A stretch of 64,000 bases of DNA from Nocardia veterana NBRC 100344 (GTDB lineage: Bacteria > Actinomycetota > Actinomycetes > Mycobacteriales > Mycobacteriaceae), in assembly GCF_000308855.1 (NCBI RefSeq), contig NZ_BAGM01000065.1, forward strand, positions 1 through 64,000. The letters are read 5' to 3'. The translations under genes and the position numbers were made by a program. The notes below the pieces were generated by a model that did no database searches, was not told where the DNA came from, and saw only the letters and a list, made by a program, of their open reading frames with translations. Positions 41,259 through 49,346 of the stretch are shown piece after piece. The first letter of the stretch is position 1. Each line of letters starts with the position of its first letter.

Positions 41259-41570
41259 TCAGCTGTGGCCCGAAGATGATGACGACCGAGCGCTCCTCGG
41301 CGCGGAGCGACCTGGAACTGCTCGGCGTTCGAGGCCCGAACCGTCGCGCCGGAGATCCAGGGCGACGAACTTGCCGCCCGGTCGTGTCGCGTACAACCGG
41401 ATGACCTCGAGGCCGGCCCTCGCGGCCGCCGACACCGGCGCCCGGACCGCCGCGCCGATACGCACGACGGCCACGGCGTCGGGAGACTCCAGCCGCGTCC
41501 CGGGTGCGGCACATCCGGCCGGCGCCAGCGCGGCGGCCACGGGGATCAGCCACCGGCGCGGCGCGGACAT
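41259..41570 (-). CDS. Putative lipoprotein, possibly truncated
   Basis: 103 aa from ATG 41570, which shares its A with the Dps stop (TGATG). The signal peptide ends in a lipobox, LAPAGC near residue 20, followed by SPDAVAVVRIGAAVRAPVSA and LEVIRLYATRPGGKFVALDL. After about residue 75 the sequence turns low-complexity (SAPRSARSSSSSGHS), while another frame carries ERSVVIIFGPQLRSAEKV with good codon bias, so a frameshift near 41320 is possible. Function unknown. Likely co-transcribed with dps. Confidence 0.5.
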   Translation of the reverse strand: MSAPRRWLIPVAAALAPAGCAAPGTRLESPDAVAVVRIGAAVRAPVSAAARAGLEVIRLYATRPGGKFVALDLRRDGSGLERRAVPGRSAPRSARSSSSSGHS

Positions 41571-42061
41571 CAGGCCGCTTGGGCCTGCCACATCCAGTGC
41601 AGCTGCTCGAGCCGCGCCGCGATGTCGATGAGCAGATCCTGAGTCACCGGATCGGCCTTCTCCGAGGCGTCGATCCGTTCCCGGAGCCGGCGCACGACCG
41701 CGGCCAGGGTCGCGACGATCGCGTCGATCACATCGCCGTCCTGCTGCCAGCCGGCGGGGAAATCCTCCGCGCTCGACCCCTCGGCCACCGTGCGGGCACG
41801 CCCGTCCGGGCTGACCCCGATCGCGGTGGCTCGTTCGGCGGCGGCATCGGTGAAGCCGCGGGCGGTCTCGACCAGCTCGTCCAAGGCCAGGTGGACCGTG
41901 CGGAAACGAGGTCCGATGACGTTCCAGTGCGCCTGCTTGCCGATCAGGCTCAGATCGATCAGATCGACCACGGTCGCGCACAGCGCATCCCCGGCGATCC
42001 GTTGCTGCTCCGGCTCCAGCACCGTCGCGATCGGATCGGTGGACGTGGAGGACTTGGCCAC
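41570..42061 (-). CDS. dps: Dps-family DNA-binding ferritin-like protein
   Basis: 163 aa. The Dps ferroxidase signature is present: LIGKQAHWNVIGPRFRTVHL near residue 40, then ALDELVETAR, with His, Asp and Glu placed for the inter-subunit iron site. Later helices include AEDFPAGWQQDGDVIDAIVA and DPVTQDLLIDIAARLEQLHW. Dps dodecamers oxidise and store iron using peroxide and may coat DNA. The N-terminus is short with few basic residues, so DNA binding is uncertain. It has a perfect-spacing SigB/SigF-type promoter 57 bases upstream, as expected for a stress gene. Confidence 0.92.
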   Translation of the reverse strand: MAKSSTSTDPIATVLEPEQQRIAGDALCATVVDLIDLSLIGKQAHWNVIGPRFRTVHLALDELVETARGFTDAAAERATAIGVSPDGRARTVAEGSSAEDFPAGWQQDGDVIDAIVATLAAVVRRLRERIDASEKADPVTQDLLIDIAARLEQLHWMWQAQAA

Positions 42062-42117
42062 GATTGTCTCCTTCCTCGCTGACAGTCATCGTCTCGGCGA
42101 CTGCTTGCGTGCACGTG

Positions 42118-42142
42118 CTACCCGCCGCCGCGCCGGCCAAAC
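42118..42142 (-). promoter_or_regulatory. SigB/SigF-type promoter of dps
   Basis: Minus strand: GTTT-N15-GGGTAG, 57 bases before ATG 42061. Confidence 0.65.
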
Positions 42143-42155
42143 GGAGCGGCCGGCG

Positions 42156-42494
42156 TCATCCGATGCCCCCGGCGATCGCCAGATAGACGACCATCACGGC
42201 GAACAGGAACCACCCCGCGCCCTGCCAGACCGGCCACGGCCGGCCGCCGCGCCACTGCCGCACGGTGATCACGAAGGCCCCGATTCCGCCGAGCAACAAC
42301 ACGATTCCGGGGACCAATCCCACCGCCAGCCGGGCGGGGGTGTCACAGGCCACGGTGTCCGCGTCGGCGCACTGCGCCCGGGAGGCGGCCCAGCCCAGCG
42401 CCACCGCGGCGACCACCGCGGCCACGATCAGCACGCCGACCACGAAGCCGGCCGCTCGCCGGAAACTGGGTGGATCACTCCATCGCGTGCTCAC
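42156..42494 (-). CDS. Small two-helix membrane protein
   Basis: 112 aa from GTG 42494. Membrane helices lie near residues 15-35 (AGFVVGVLIVAAVVAAVALG), 53-73 (LAVGLVPGIVLLLGGIGAFV) and 90-108 (GWFLFAVMVVYLAIAGGI), so two to three spans. Between the first and second is a short Cys-containing loop (SRAQCADADTVACD) that could form an external disulfide. No family recognised. A GAAT-N15-GGGTAG motif lies 57 bases upstream, the same distance as for dps. Confidence 0.62.
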   Translation of the reverse strand: MSTRWSDPPSFRRAAGFVVGVLIVAAVVAAVALGWAASRAQCADADTVACDTPARLAVGLVPGIVLLLGGIGAFVITVRQWRGGRPWPVWQGAGWFLFAVMVVYLAIAGGIG

Positions 42495-42550
42495 CTCACG
42501 GACCACGGTCCCCACCTCCCTGCGCGTCGTTCCGGCGGTCACGGGTCGCA

Positions 42551-42575
42551 CTACCCGGGAGGCCGGCGAATATTC
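42551..42575 (-). promoter_or_regulatory. Candidate SigB/SigF-type promoter
   Basis: Minus strand: GAAT-N15-GGGTAG, 57 bases before GTG 42494. Divergent from the P450 promoter. Confidence 0.4.
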
Positions 42576-42593
42576 GGCCCCCGACGGCGGCCC

Positions 42594-42618
42594 GTTTCGA
42601 CCCCGATGTGCCGGGTAG
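42594..42618 (+). promoter_or_regulatory. SigB/SigF-type promoter of the P450 operon
   Basis: GTTT-N15-GGGTAG, 28 bases before GTG 42646. Confidence 0.65.
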
Positions 42619-42645
42619 GCGGACGTCGAGAAGAAGGAGGCCGAT

Positions 42646-44019
42646 GTGCACAGCGAACCTGCCCACCGTCTCACCGGGCCGCGCGTCGTGGCGGCGCTGG
42701 CCGATCTCGGTCTGGCCTCGGTCGCGGCGGGGGTGATCGCCCGGCGGCGCGCCATGATGGGTCTGCTGGAACGAGCGGGCGCCGACCGGCGCGCGATCGA
42801 CCGCATGCACCGGTTGCGCGCCGAATTCGGTTCCGGCCCGGTCGAACTCGTCCTGCCGGGCCGCCGGGTCCTGGTGCCCACCGATCCGGCCGATGTGGCG
42901 GATATCCTCGCCGCGGCACCGAACCCGTTCCACCCCGCCAATCGCGAGAAGATCGCCGCGCTGCGCACCTTCCAGCCGCACGGGGTCCTCATCTCCGACG
43001 GGACGACCCGCGAACAACGGCGCCGGGTCAACGAGCAGGCGCTCGACACCGACCGGCCCCTGCATCACCTGGCCGAACCGTTCGCCGCGGTGGTCGCCGA
43101 CGAGGCGCGCGAACAGATCCGCACCGCCGTGCAGCAGTGCCACCTGGACGCCGGGCGTTTCACCACCGAATGGTGGCGGCTGGTCCGGCGCGTCACCCTC
43201 GGCCGCCGAGCCCGGGTGGACGATTCGATCACCGATCGGCTGTGGCGGCTGCGCGCGGCCGGGAACTGGTCCTATTTCGCCCGGCCGCACCGGCGGCTGC
43301 GCGAGCGCTTCTACGAACAGCTCTACGACTACGTCGCCGCCGCCGAGGACGACACTCTGGCCGTGGCGTTGGCATCCGTACCGAGTGGCGGTGCGGTCGA
43401 TCCGGTGGGCCAGATCCCGCACTGGCTGTTCGCTTTCGACGCGGCCGGGATGGCCACGATCCGGACACTGGCCGTCCTGGCAACCCATCCGGAGCAGTTG
43501 CGCCGCGCCCGCCTCGACGCCCAGGACCCGGATCTGGTCACGCCGCGACCGTATCTGCGCGCCTGCGTCCTGGAATCGGTGCGCCTGTGGCCGACCACGC
43601 CGGCGATCCTGCGTGACACCACCGCGGACACCGTCTGGGGGCACGGCGCCGACCGATTCACCGTCGGCGCGGGTGCGGCGGTGCTGATCGCGGTCCCCGC
43701 CTTCCATCGCGATCCGCAGACCCTGCCGTTCGCGCACTCCTTCGAACCCGAGATCTGGCTCGACGGGCGCGCCGAACAGTATCCGCAACTGGTTCCGTTC
43801 AGCGCCGGTCCGGCCCGCTGTCCCGGGCGCGACCTGGTGCTGTTCCTCACCACCACCCTGCTCGCGCATCTCCTGAGCGAACTCGACCTCGAACTCACCT
43901 CGCGGCCGCGGCCGGAGCCGGGGGCGCCGCTGCCGATCACATTCGACAACTTCGGCATCGATCTGGCGGCGCGGACGCGGAAATTGCATGTCGCGCAAGC
44001 CTCTTCGGCGGGGAGGTGA
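42646..44019 (+). CDS. Cytochrome P450
   Basis: 457 aa from GTG 42646, with AAGGAGG upstream. The haem-binding loop is FSAGPARCPGRDLVLF near residue 385 (Cys ligand), the ExxR motif is CVLESVRLWP near 308, and the I-helix reads WLFAFDAAGMATIRTL near 263, where AAGMAT replaces the usual (A/G)GxxT. The size and HPANREKIAALRTFQPHG segment fit the long-chain-substrate P450s. It would need a ferredoxin partner not seen here. Substrate unknown. It is followed closely by an epimerase-like gene, under a SigB/SigF-type promoter. Confidence 0.9.
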   Translation: MHSEPAHRLTGPRVVAALADLGLASVAAGVIARRRAMMGLLERAGADRRAIDRMHRLRAEFGSGPVELVLPGRRVLVPTDPADVADILAAAPNPFHPANREKIAALRTFQPHGVLISDGTTREQRRRVNEQALDTDRPLHHLAEPFAAVVADEAREQIRTAVQQCHLDAGRFTTEWWRLVRRVTLGRRARVDDSITDRLWRLRAAGNWSYFARPHRRLRERFYEQLYDYVAAAEDDTLAVALASVPSGGAVDPVGQIPHWLFAFDAAGMATIRTLAVLATHPEQLRRARLDAQDPDLVTPRPYLRACVLESVRLWPTTPAILRDTTADTVWGHGADRFTVGAGAAVLIAVPAFHRDPQTLPFAHSFEPEIWLDGRAEQYPQLVPFSAGPARCPGRDLVLFLTTTLLAHLLSELDLELTSRPRPEPGAPLPITFDNFGIDLAARTRKLHVAQASSAGR

Positions 44020-44023
44020 TCGC

Positions 44024-45100
44024 ATGCGCATCGTGGTGGCGGGTGCCACGGGTAACGTCGGAACGGCCGTCCTCACGGCGCTGGCCCGGCGGCCGCAGGT
44101 CGACTCGATCGTCGGGCTGGCCCGCCGGCTGCCCGGTGATCCGGTCGACGGGGTGGAGTGGGTACGCGCCGATGTGCGCTCCGACGATCTGGTCGCGATA
44201 TTCCGCGGCGCCGACGTCGTTATCCATCTGGCGTGGCTGTTCCAGCCCACCCACCGCCCGCTGGAGACGTGGCGGGCCAATGTGGGCGGCAGTGAGCGGG
44301 TCTTCGACGCGGTGGCGAAGGCCGCTGTTCCGACGCTGATCTACGCCTCCTCGGTGGGTGCGTATTCCCCTGTGCAGCACGATGATCCGGTCGGCGAGGA
44401 CTGGCCGACCGAGGGCTGGGCGCCGGCCGGCTACATGCGCGAGAAGGCCTATGTGGAACGGCTGCTGGATCTGTTCGAGCGCAACCACCCGGATCGGCGG
44501 GTGGTGCGGATGCGGCCGGCCTTCACCTTCCAGCAGGCCTCGGCGAGTCAGCAGCGGCGGTTGTTCGCCGGACCGCTGGTGCCCGGTTCGCTGCTGCGGC
44601 CCGGGCTGATTCCGGTGCTCCCGGTCCCCACCGGGCTACGCCTGCAGGCCGTGCACAGCGACGACATCGGCGAGGCCTACAGCCTGGCGGTGCTCGATCC
44701 GACCGCCCGCGGCGCGTTCAACCTCGCCGCCGAACCGGTCATCGATCGCTCGAAGCTGGGTGAATTACTCGATGCGCCAACGGTTTCGGTGCCGCCCGGC
44801 ATCGTGCGGGCCGCGCTGGCGGTCGGGTGGCGGCTACATCTGGTGCCCGCCCCGCCCGAATTGTTCGACGCGATGCTGCGGTTGCCGATCATGGACACCG
44901 CCCGCGCCCGCCGGGATCTCGGCTGGAGCCCGCGCGTCGACGCCCTGTCCGCGCTCCGCGAGGTCCTCACCGGCATGCGCACCGGCGCCGGCGGCAATAC
45001 CCCTCCACTGGCGGCAGATGCCGGCGGGCGGCTGCGCGGCCGCGAATTCGCATCCGGCGTCGGCGGCAGCGATCCCTATGACCGCTGGGGATCGCAGTGA
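44024..45100 (+). CDS. NAD-dependent epimerase/dehydratase-like protein (P450 partner)
   Basis: 358 aa from ATG 44024, with GGGAGG eight bases upstream and five bases after the P450 stop. VVAGATGNVGTAVLTALA opens the extended-SDR fold; VIHLAWLFQPTHRP lies near 68, the catalytic stretch is IYASSVGAYSPVQ then PAGYMREKAYVE, and LQAVHSDDIGEAY is near 210. It is paralogous to the protein at 21583. The pairing with a P450 suggests that one oxidises the substrate and the other reduces or epimerises the product; the substrate is unknown. Confidence 0.83.
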   Translation: MRIVVAGATGNVGTAVLTALARRPQVDSIVGLARRLPGDPVDGVEWVRADVRSDDLVAIFRGADVVIHLAWLFQPTHRPLETWRANVGGSERVFDAVAKAAVPTLIYASSVGAYSPVQHDDPVGEDWPTEGWAPAGYMREKAYVERLLDLFERNHPDRRVVRMRPAFTFQQASASQQRRLFAGPLVPGSLLRPGLIPVLPVPTGLRLQAVHSDDIGEAYSLAVLDPTARGAFNLAAEPVIDRSKLGELLDAPTVSVPPGIVRAALAVGWRLHLVPAPPELFDAMLRLPIMDTARARRDLGWSPRVDALSALREVLTGMRTGAGGNTPPLAADAGGRLRGREFASGVGGSDPYDRWGSQ

Positions 45101-45273
45101 GGCACATCACCCGTGCCCGCCCCACCACCGCGCCCGAACCCTCCTATCACGCCTCGCGTAGCGACGATTTCGGGTGACACCTCACATTCGCGGGTGCTGC
45201 GTCGTCGGACCACCGCAAGCACACCAGTGGGCGACCGGCGACGGGTCGGCCCGGCGAGTGAAACGGAGACAGG

Positions 45274-45825
45274 GTGGCCTCGAACGAGTTGCGGATCAGA
45301 GCATTTCTGGAAGACCGGACCGACGCACAGCGGTCGAAGGACATCGACCGCCTCATGTCGTGCTATTCACCCGACATCGTCTATTACGACGCGGTCGCGC
45401 CGCTGCGGTTCACCGGGGCCGACGAGGTGCGCCGCAACTTCGTTCGATGGTTCGACGGGTACGTCGGCCCGATCGGCTTGGAAACCCACGACCTGACCAT
45501 CGTCGCCGGTGCTGACGTGGCCTTCGCGAATATGCTGCATCTGGATTCGGGAAAGCGGCGAGGCGGGATCGAGCTGCCGATCTGGGTGCGAGAGACGGTC
45601 TGTTTGCGACGCTCGGACGACAACTGGGCGATAACCCACGAGCACATCTCGATTCCGATGAACCCGTCGAACTGCCAAGTCTGGTTCGCGTCCGCGAAGG
45701 ACGCGCCGGCGCGTGGTGGTGGGCGAACAATTTTCGGTCTGGCCGCCTCCGGTGTGCTCACCCGCTTCGGCCTGCACCGCCGGCGCGCGACAACGGCGAA
45801 TTCCCGTCCGGCAGCGACCGGTTAG
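45274..45825 (+). CDS. NTF2-like/SnoaL-type protein
   Basis: 183 aa from GTG 45274 (GGAGACAGG upstream). The NTF2 fold is visible from the N-terminal helix with LEDRTDAQRSKDIDRLMSCY, then SPDIVYYDAVAPLRFTGADE near residue 32 and WVRETVCLRRSDDNWAITHE near 108, ending HISIPM. This is the YybH/SnoaL-like group, which includes small isomerases and cyclases but also many of unknown role. The C-terminal 40 residues are basic and lie outside the domain. It stands alone; base composition is a little lower in G+C than the neighbours. Confidence 0.8.
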   Translation: MASNELRIRAFLEDRTDAQRSKDIDRLMSCYSPDIVYYDAVAPLRFTGADEVRRNFVRWFDGYVGPIGLETHDLTIVAGADVAFANMLHLDSGKRRGGIELPIWVRETVCLRRSDDNWAITHEHISIPMNPSNCQVWFASAKDAPARGGGRTIFGLAASGVLTRFGLHRRRATTANSRPAATG

Positions 45826-45914
45826 CGGCCTGCGGCCCGGCCCGGCTTCGTCCTCGTAACCGCTCCCCGTGGCGGCGGTTTCATCAGGGACCCGGGCCGG
45901 GTGGGATTCGATGG

Positions 45915-46859
45915 CTAGGAAGGTACGGTGACGTCCCCCGGCGTCTTGTCGATGCGCAGGCCACGCCACGAGGGGTGGCGCAGTCGGCCGTCACCGGTCC
46001 ATTCGGTGAACGAAACCTCGCCGACGAGTTCGGGTTCGACCCAGACCGCGTCCTTGACCGGGGCGGTGACCGTGGGTGTGGTCCGGCGCAGCGGGCCCAG
46101 CCGGGCCTGCAGGTCGTCGAGCATGGCGTGGGTGAAGCCGGTCCCGACGTTGCCGATGTAGACGAGGTTGCCGTTCTGGTCGTGGGCGCCGAGCAGCAGC
46201 GCACCGATGCCGCCCGCGCGGCGACCGGCGCCGGGCCGCCAGCCCACGATCACCACCTCCTGATCGTCGACATTCTTGACCTTGGTCCACAGCGGGCTGC
46301 GCCGGCCGGGCAGATACGGGCTGTCCAGGCGTTTACAGACGATGCCCTCGAGCCCGAGCCGTGCGGATTCGGCGAGCACGTCGGCGCCGGTGCCCGGCAG
46401 CCGCGGCGGGATCCGCCAGTGTGGTCCGCGCAGCCCGAGTTGTTCCAGCAGTTCACGCCGCTGCCGGTACGGCAGATCGATCAGCGGGCGATCGCCGATG
46501 TGGAGCAGATCGAAGATCAGATAGGTGGCCGGCACCGTCTTGGTCAACGCCCGGATCGTGGCGGGGTTGCGCTGATGCATGCGCGGCTGCAGCGCGGAGA
46601 ACGAGGTCCGGCCGTCGGCGGTGAAGGCGACGATCTCGCCGTCGACGACGATCGGCGGTCGCGCGGGGGCCAGAGCGGCCAGTTCCGGCCAGGCGGCGGT
46701 GATGTCGTTGCCGTTGCGGGAGGTCAGGCGCAACTGTTGCTCGACGTAGCCGATCGCCCGGATGCCGTCGAATTTGACCTCGTAGGCCCACGACCCGCTG
46801 TCCGCGGGCAACGGCCCGGCGGTCGCCGACATGGCCGCGTACTGCGGCAGGCCGGTCAT
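45915..46859 (-). CDS. ATP-dependent DNA ligase (LigD/LigC-type ligase domain)
   Basis: 314 aa. Ligase motif I is YEVKFDGIRAI near residue 28 with the adenylated lysine; later motifs include VVDGEIVAF near 72, YLIFDLLHI near 110, LGLEGIVCKRLDSPY near 168 (motif IV) and LWTKVKN near 190 (motif V), then an OB-fold with GALLLGAHD and a C-terminal LRHPSWRGLRIDK. It seals DNA nicks using ATP and is the size of a stand-alone ligase. No polymerase or nuclease domains of LigD, nor ku, lie nearby, so a role in end joining is uncertain. Confidence 0.9.
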   Translation of the reverse strand: MTGLPQYAAMSATAGPLPADSGSWAYEVKFDGIRAIGYVEQQLRLTSRNGNDITAAWPELAALAPARPPIVVDGEIVAFTADGRTSFSALQPRMHQRNPATIRALTKTVPATYLIFDLLHIGDRPLIDLPYRQRRELLEQLGLRGPHWRIPPRLPGTGADVLAESARLGLEGIVCKRLDSPYLPGRRSPLWTKVKNVDDQEVVIVGWRPGAGRRAGGIGALLLGAHDQNGNLVYIGNVGTGFTHAMLDDLQARLGPLRRTTPTVTAPVKDAVWVEPELVGEVSFTEWTGDGRLRHPSWRGLRIDKTPGDVTVPS

Positions 46860-47149
46860 CGCCGGGCCGATCCGTGCGGTTCGCCGCCGCGGCGCGACCG
46901 AGCGGTGCCGGAGACGGCGCTGCGGTTGCTGTCCAGCTCGATCATCGAACCCACCTTTCCGCAGTTGGGCTACTTTTCAGTTACTACCCGTGAACGGTCG
47001 CGCTACGGCGCAACCGGGCCGGAGAGTCCGCGCCGCGCCGCGGATCGCCTGGCTGCCTGCTGCGAGGCCGCGGCGTCGGCGGGGCGGTCGCTACCGGCGC
47101 GCATCCGGGCTCGAGCCGGCCGGCGATTGACCATTCGACCAGCCGTTTC

Positions 47150-47270
47150 GTAAGGTACTGGGAGCGACGGTTCGAGGAACCCGGTGCGAATCCGGGACGG
47201 TCGCGCCACCGTGAGAACCCGGTTTCGGGTGTGAGTCGGATACTCGGGCCGCGCGGTAATCACCGTCTAC
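47150..47270 (+). ncRNA. Cobalamin (AdoCbl-type) riboswitch
   Basis: The conserved core is readable: GAGGAACCCGGTGCGAATCC near 47174, then GGGACGGTCGCGCCACCGTG (the B12-box region) and GTGAGTCGGATACT near 47231. Cobalamin binding would fold the element and repress the downstream genes. It is followed directly by a small hairpin and the cbtB ribosome-binding site, suggesting translational control. The 5' boundary is approximate. The regulated genes, cbtB and cbtA, form a known cobalt-uptake pair, which fits. Confidence 0.9.
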
Positions 47271-47289
47271 CGGGGACGCGTAATCCCCG
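47271..47289 (+). promoter_or_regulatory. Riboswitch expression-platform hairpin
   Basis: CGGGGA-cgcgtaa-TCCCCG forms a 6-bp stem ending one base before the cbtB Shine-Dalgarno AAGGAG (47290-47295). Position suggests it helps set ribosome access, though this is inferred. Confidence 0.5.
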
Positions 47290-47302
47290 AAGGAGTGCTC
47301 CC

Positions 47303-47518
47303 ATGGCTACGTCGTACGTCCCCCGATCCGGTACCGAGTCGGTTCGGCTCTCGATTCCCACGACCGCGCTGCGGCTGGCCGGAACCACGATCGTGGCCCT
47401 GCTCGCCTACTACTTCGTCGGTATCGATCAGGGCGCGGTCTCGATCTTCGGCAGTGATATGCACGTCCACGAATTCGTGCACGACGCCCGGCATTTCCTC
47501 GGCTTCCCCTGCCACTGA
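47303..47518 (+). CDS. cbtB: CbtB-type cobalt transporter subunit
   Basis: 71 aa from ATG 47303. One membrane helix (LAGTTIVALLAYYFVGIDQG) precedes the His-rich tail typical of CbtB: DMHVHEFVHDARHFLGFPCH, with five to six histidines and a Cys at the end. CbtB is a small accessory subunit proposed to act with CbtA in B12-regulated cobalt uptake. It follows the cobalamin riboswitch and lies 20 bases before cbtA, so low cobalamin should switch both on. Confidence 0.9.
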   Translation: MATSYVPRSGTESVRLSIPTTALRLAGTTIVALLAYYFVGIDQGAVSIFGSDMHVHEFVHDARHFLGFPCH

Positions 47519-47538
47519 GCGCGGGACGAAGCGGCACA

Positions 47539-48393
47539 ATGGAAAAACGGATCATCGGCCGGGGCGTGCTGTTCGGCGCGCTCGGCGGCCTCGCGGCGTT
47601 CGTCTTCGCCCGGATTCTCGCCGAACCCATCATCGACCGTGCCATCGCGTACGAAAGCGGCCGCGACGAGGCCCACGCACAGATCGCCGCGGCGGCCGGG
47701 CACGCGATGTCCGGGACGGCGGAGCCGGAGCTGTTCAGCCGGTCGGTGCAGGCAACGGCGGGAATGGGCTTCGGCACGATCGTCTTCGGCGCCGCGATGG
47801 GTGCGCTCTTCGCCGTCGTGTACTGCCTGTTTCTCGGGCGCGTCGGCCGGTTGAGCCCGCGCGGCCTCGCACTGTGTGTGGCCGGCGGTATGTTCGCCGT
47901 GCTGTATGCGGTGCCGTTCGCCAAGTATCCGGCGAATCCGCCGTCGATCGGCAATCCCGACACCATCGGGGAACGCACGGCGCTGCAGTTGGCGGTGATG
48001 CTCATCGCCGGCGGTGCCGCACTGGCGGCGGTCTGGCTGGGCCGTAGACTGCAAGCGCGCCTGGGCAATTGGTCCGCAACCCTGGTTGCCGGCCTGGCCT
48101 TCGTGGTCGTGGTGACAGCGATCGCGGCACTGCTGCCCGCACTCGGTGAACTCGCCACCAACCGGGCGCTCGCGGACGCGGCCACCGAAACGCCGCGGCC
48201 GCTGACGGATTCGGCCGGGCACATCGTGTATCCGGGCTTCCCGGCCGACGACCTGTACTACTTCCGCGCCTACGCGTTCACCGCGCAGCTCCTGCTGTGG
48301 GGCGTGATCGGCTTCGGCTTCGCGACGGTGGCGCCGCGGCTGTTCGATCGGTCGGGCGAATCCCGCACGGCCGCACCGGCATCGGCGGTATGA
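47539..48393 (+). CDS. cbtA: CbtA-type cobalt transporter subunit
   Basis: 284 aa with about six membrane helices (near residues 8-28, 77-100, 108-128, 155-172, 182-205 and 240-262). Family landmarks are RIIGRGVLFGALGGLAAFVF at the start, SRSVQATAGMGFGTIVFGAA near 70, then VPFAKYPANPPSIGNPDTIG near 130, a highly conserved periplasmic or membrane motif. It is the putative permease of the CbtAB cobalt system. Its stop overlaps the next gene by ATGA, putting three genes under the riboswitch. Confidence 0.92.
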   Translation: MEKRIIGRGVLFGALGGLAAFVFARILAEPIIDRAIAYESGRDEAHAQIAAAAGHAMSGTAEPELFSRSVQATAGMGFGTIVFGAAMGALFAVVYCLFLGRVGRLSPRGLALCVAGGMFAVLYAVPFAKYPANPPSIGNPDTIGERTALQLAVMLIAGGAALAAVWLGRRLQARLGNWSATLVAGLAFVVVVTAIAALLPALGELATNRALADAATETPRPLTDSAGHIVYPGFPADDLYYFRAYAFTAQLLLWGVIGFGFATVAPRLFDRSGESRTAAPASAV

Positions 48394-48935
48394 GCGGATC
48401 CGTCACCCGGCTCGCACTGATCAGCCATGCGATGACCGAGGCGATGCGGGCCGCCCGATTCCCGGTCGACGAACCGATCGAGCGGCCCGCCGCCGCCCCG
48501 CCGCCGCCGCGCGCCGACCTCGCGCTGGTCGGCCCGGAGGCGCGGACGGCGCAGACCGCGGCGCTGTGGGAGCTGCCGGTGACGGTCGAACCCGCACTGC
48601 GCGACCTCGATTGCGGTCGCTGGGCGGGGCGGTCCATGGATTCGCTCGCCCCGGCCGAGCTCATGGCGTGGCTGTCGGACCCCGGCTACCGCGAGCACGG
48701 CGGCGAATCGATCATCGATCTGATCCACCGGGTCCGGATGTGGCTGGACGACCACCTCCGGGACGGGCGGCGGATACTCGCGATCACCCATCCCGCCGTG
48801 GTCCGCGCGAGCGTGCTCGTCGCTCTCGCCGCCCCACCGGAATCGTTCTGGCGCATCGACATTGCGCCCCTCGGCGTGACCACGCTGCACGGCCGCGGCT
48901 CGACCTGGACACTGCGCCCGTCGGCGTCGATGTGA
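48390..48935 (+). CDS. Histidine-phosphatase-fold protein in the cobalamin-regulated operon
   Basis: 181 aa. The fold is the phosphoglycerate-mutase type, with AWLSDPGYREHGGESIIDLI near residue 90 and the second catalytic histidine in RRILAITHPAVVRASV near 128. The first motif, normally RHG, is LISHAM near residue 10: the histidine is kept but Arg and Gly are lost. Position under the riboswitch and ATGA coupling to cbtA suggest a CobC-like (alpha-ribazole phosphatase) or cobalt-linked role, though the altered motif makes catalysis uncertain. Confidence 0.76.
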   Translation: MSGSVTRLALISHAMTEAMRAARFPVDEPIERPAAAPPPPRADLALVGPEARTAQTAALWELPVTVEPALRDLDCGRWAGRSMDSLAPAELMAWLSDPGYREHGGESIIDLIHRVRMWLDDHLRDGRRILAITHPAVVRASVLVALAAPPESFWRIDIAPLGVTTLHGRGSTWTLRPSASM

Positions 48936-48950
48936 GCGCGGGGATGCGAT

Positions 48951-49346
48951 TCAGCCGCGGCCGCCCGATCCGTCGGCGATCAGTTCGGCGATCAGGTCGG
49001 CGAGGACGGCGGCCGCGCTGATATCGATCCGCTTGGTCGCGGAGAGCAGCGTGAGCCGTCCCTGTGCGGCGAGGTCGCGCAGATGTGTCAGCGCCTCGGC
49101 GTGTTCCGGGTCGCGCAGCTCCGCGTGGTAACGCCGGGCGAACTCCTCGAATCGGTCGGGATCGTGGCCGTACCACTTGCGTAACTCGGTCGACGGCGCG
49201 ATCTGTTTGCACCACTCGTCGAGGTGCGCGTGTTCCTTGCGCATTCCCCGCGGCCAGATCCGGTCGACCAGCACCCGGGCGCCGTCGTCCGGGTCGGGGT
49301 CGTCGTAGATCCGGCGAATCCGGACCTGCTGCCGTGCGCTCGCCAT
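48951..49346 (-). CDS. DUF488-family protein
   Basis: 131 aa from ATG 49346. The family core is clear: RIYDDPDPDDGARVLVDRIW near residue 10, then PRGMRKEHAHLDEWCKQIAP, LRKWYGHDPDRFEEF near 55 and LLSATKRIDISAAAVLADLI near 100. DUF488 is a widespread alpha/beta family of unknown function. It converges with the phosphatase gene by 15 bases and is divergent from plsC, whose operator lies between. Confidence 0.85.
   Translation of the reverse strand: MASARQQVRIRRIYDDPDPDDGARVLVDRIWPRGMRKEHAHLDEWCKQIAPSTELRKWYGHDPDRFEEFARRYHAELRDPEHAEALTHLRDLAAQGRLTLLSATKRIDISAAAVLADLIAELIADGSGGRG

Noticed and set aside
46860..47149. An additional gene between the DNA ligase and the riboswitch
   Set aside because: No frame has adequate codon bias or a recognisable product; a GGGTAG box here lacks any -35 partner at 14-16 bases.
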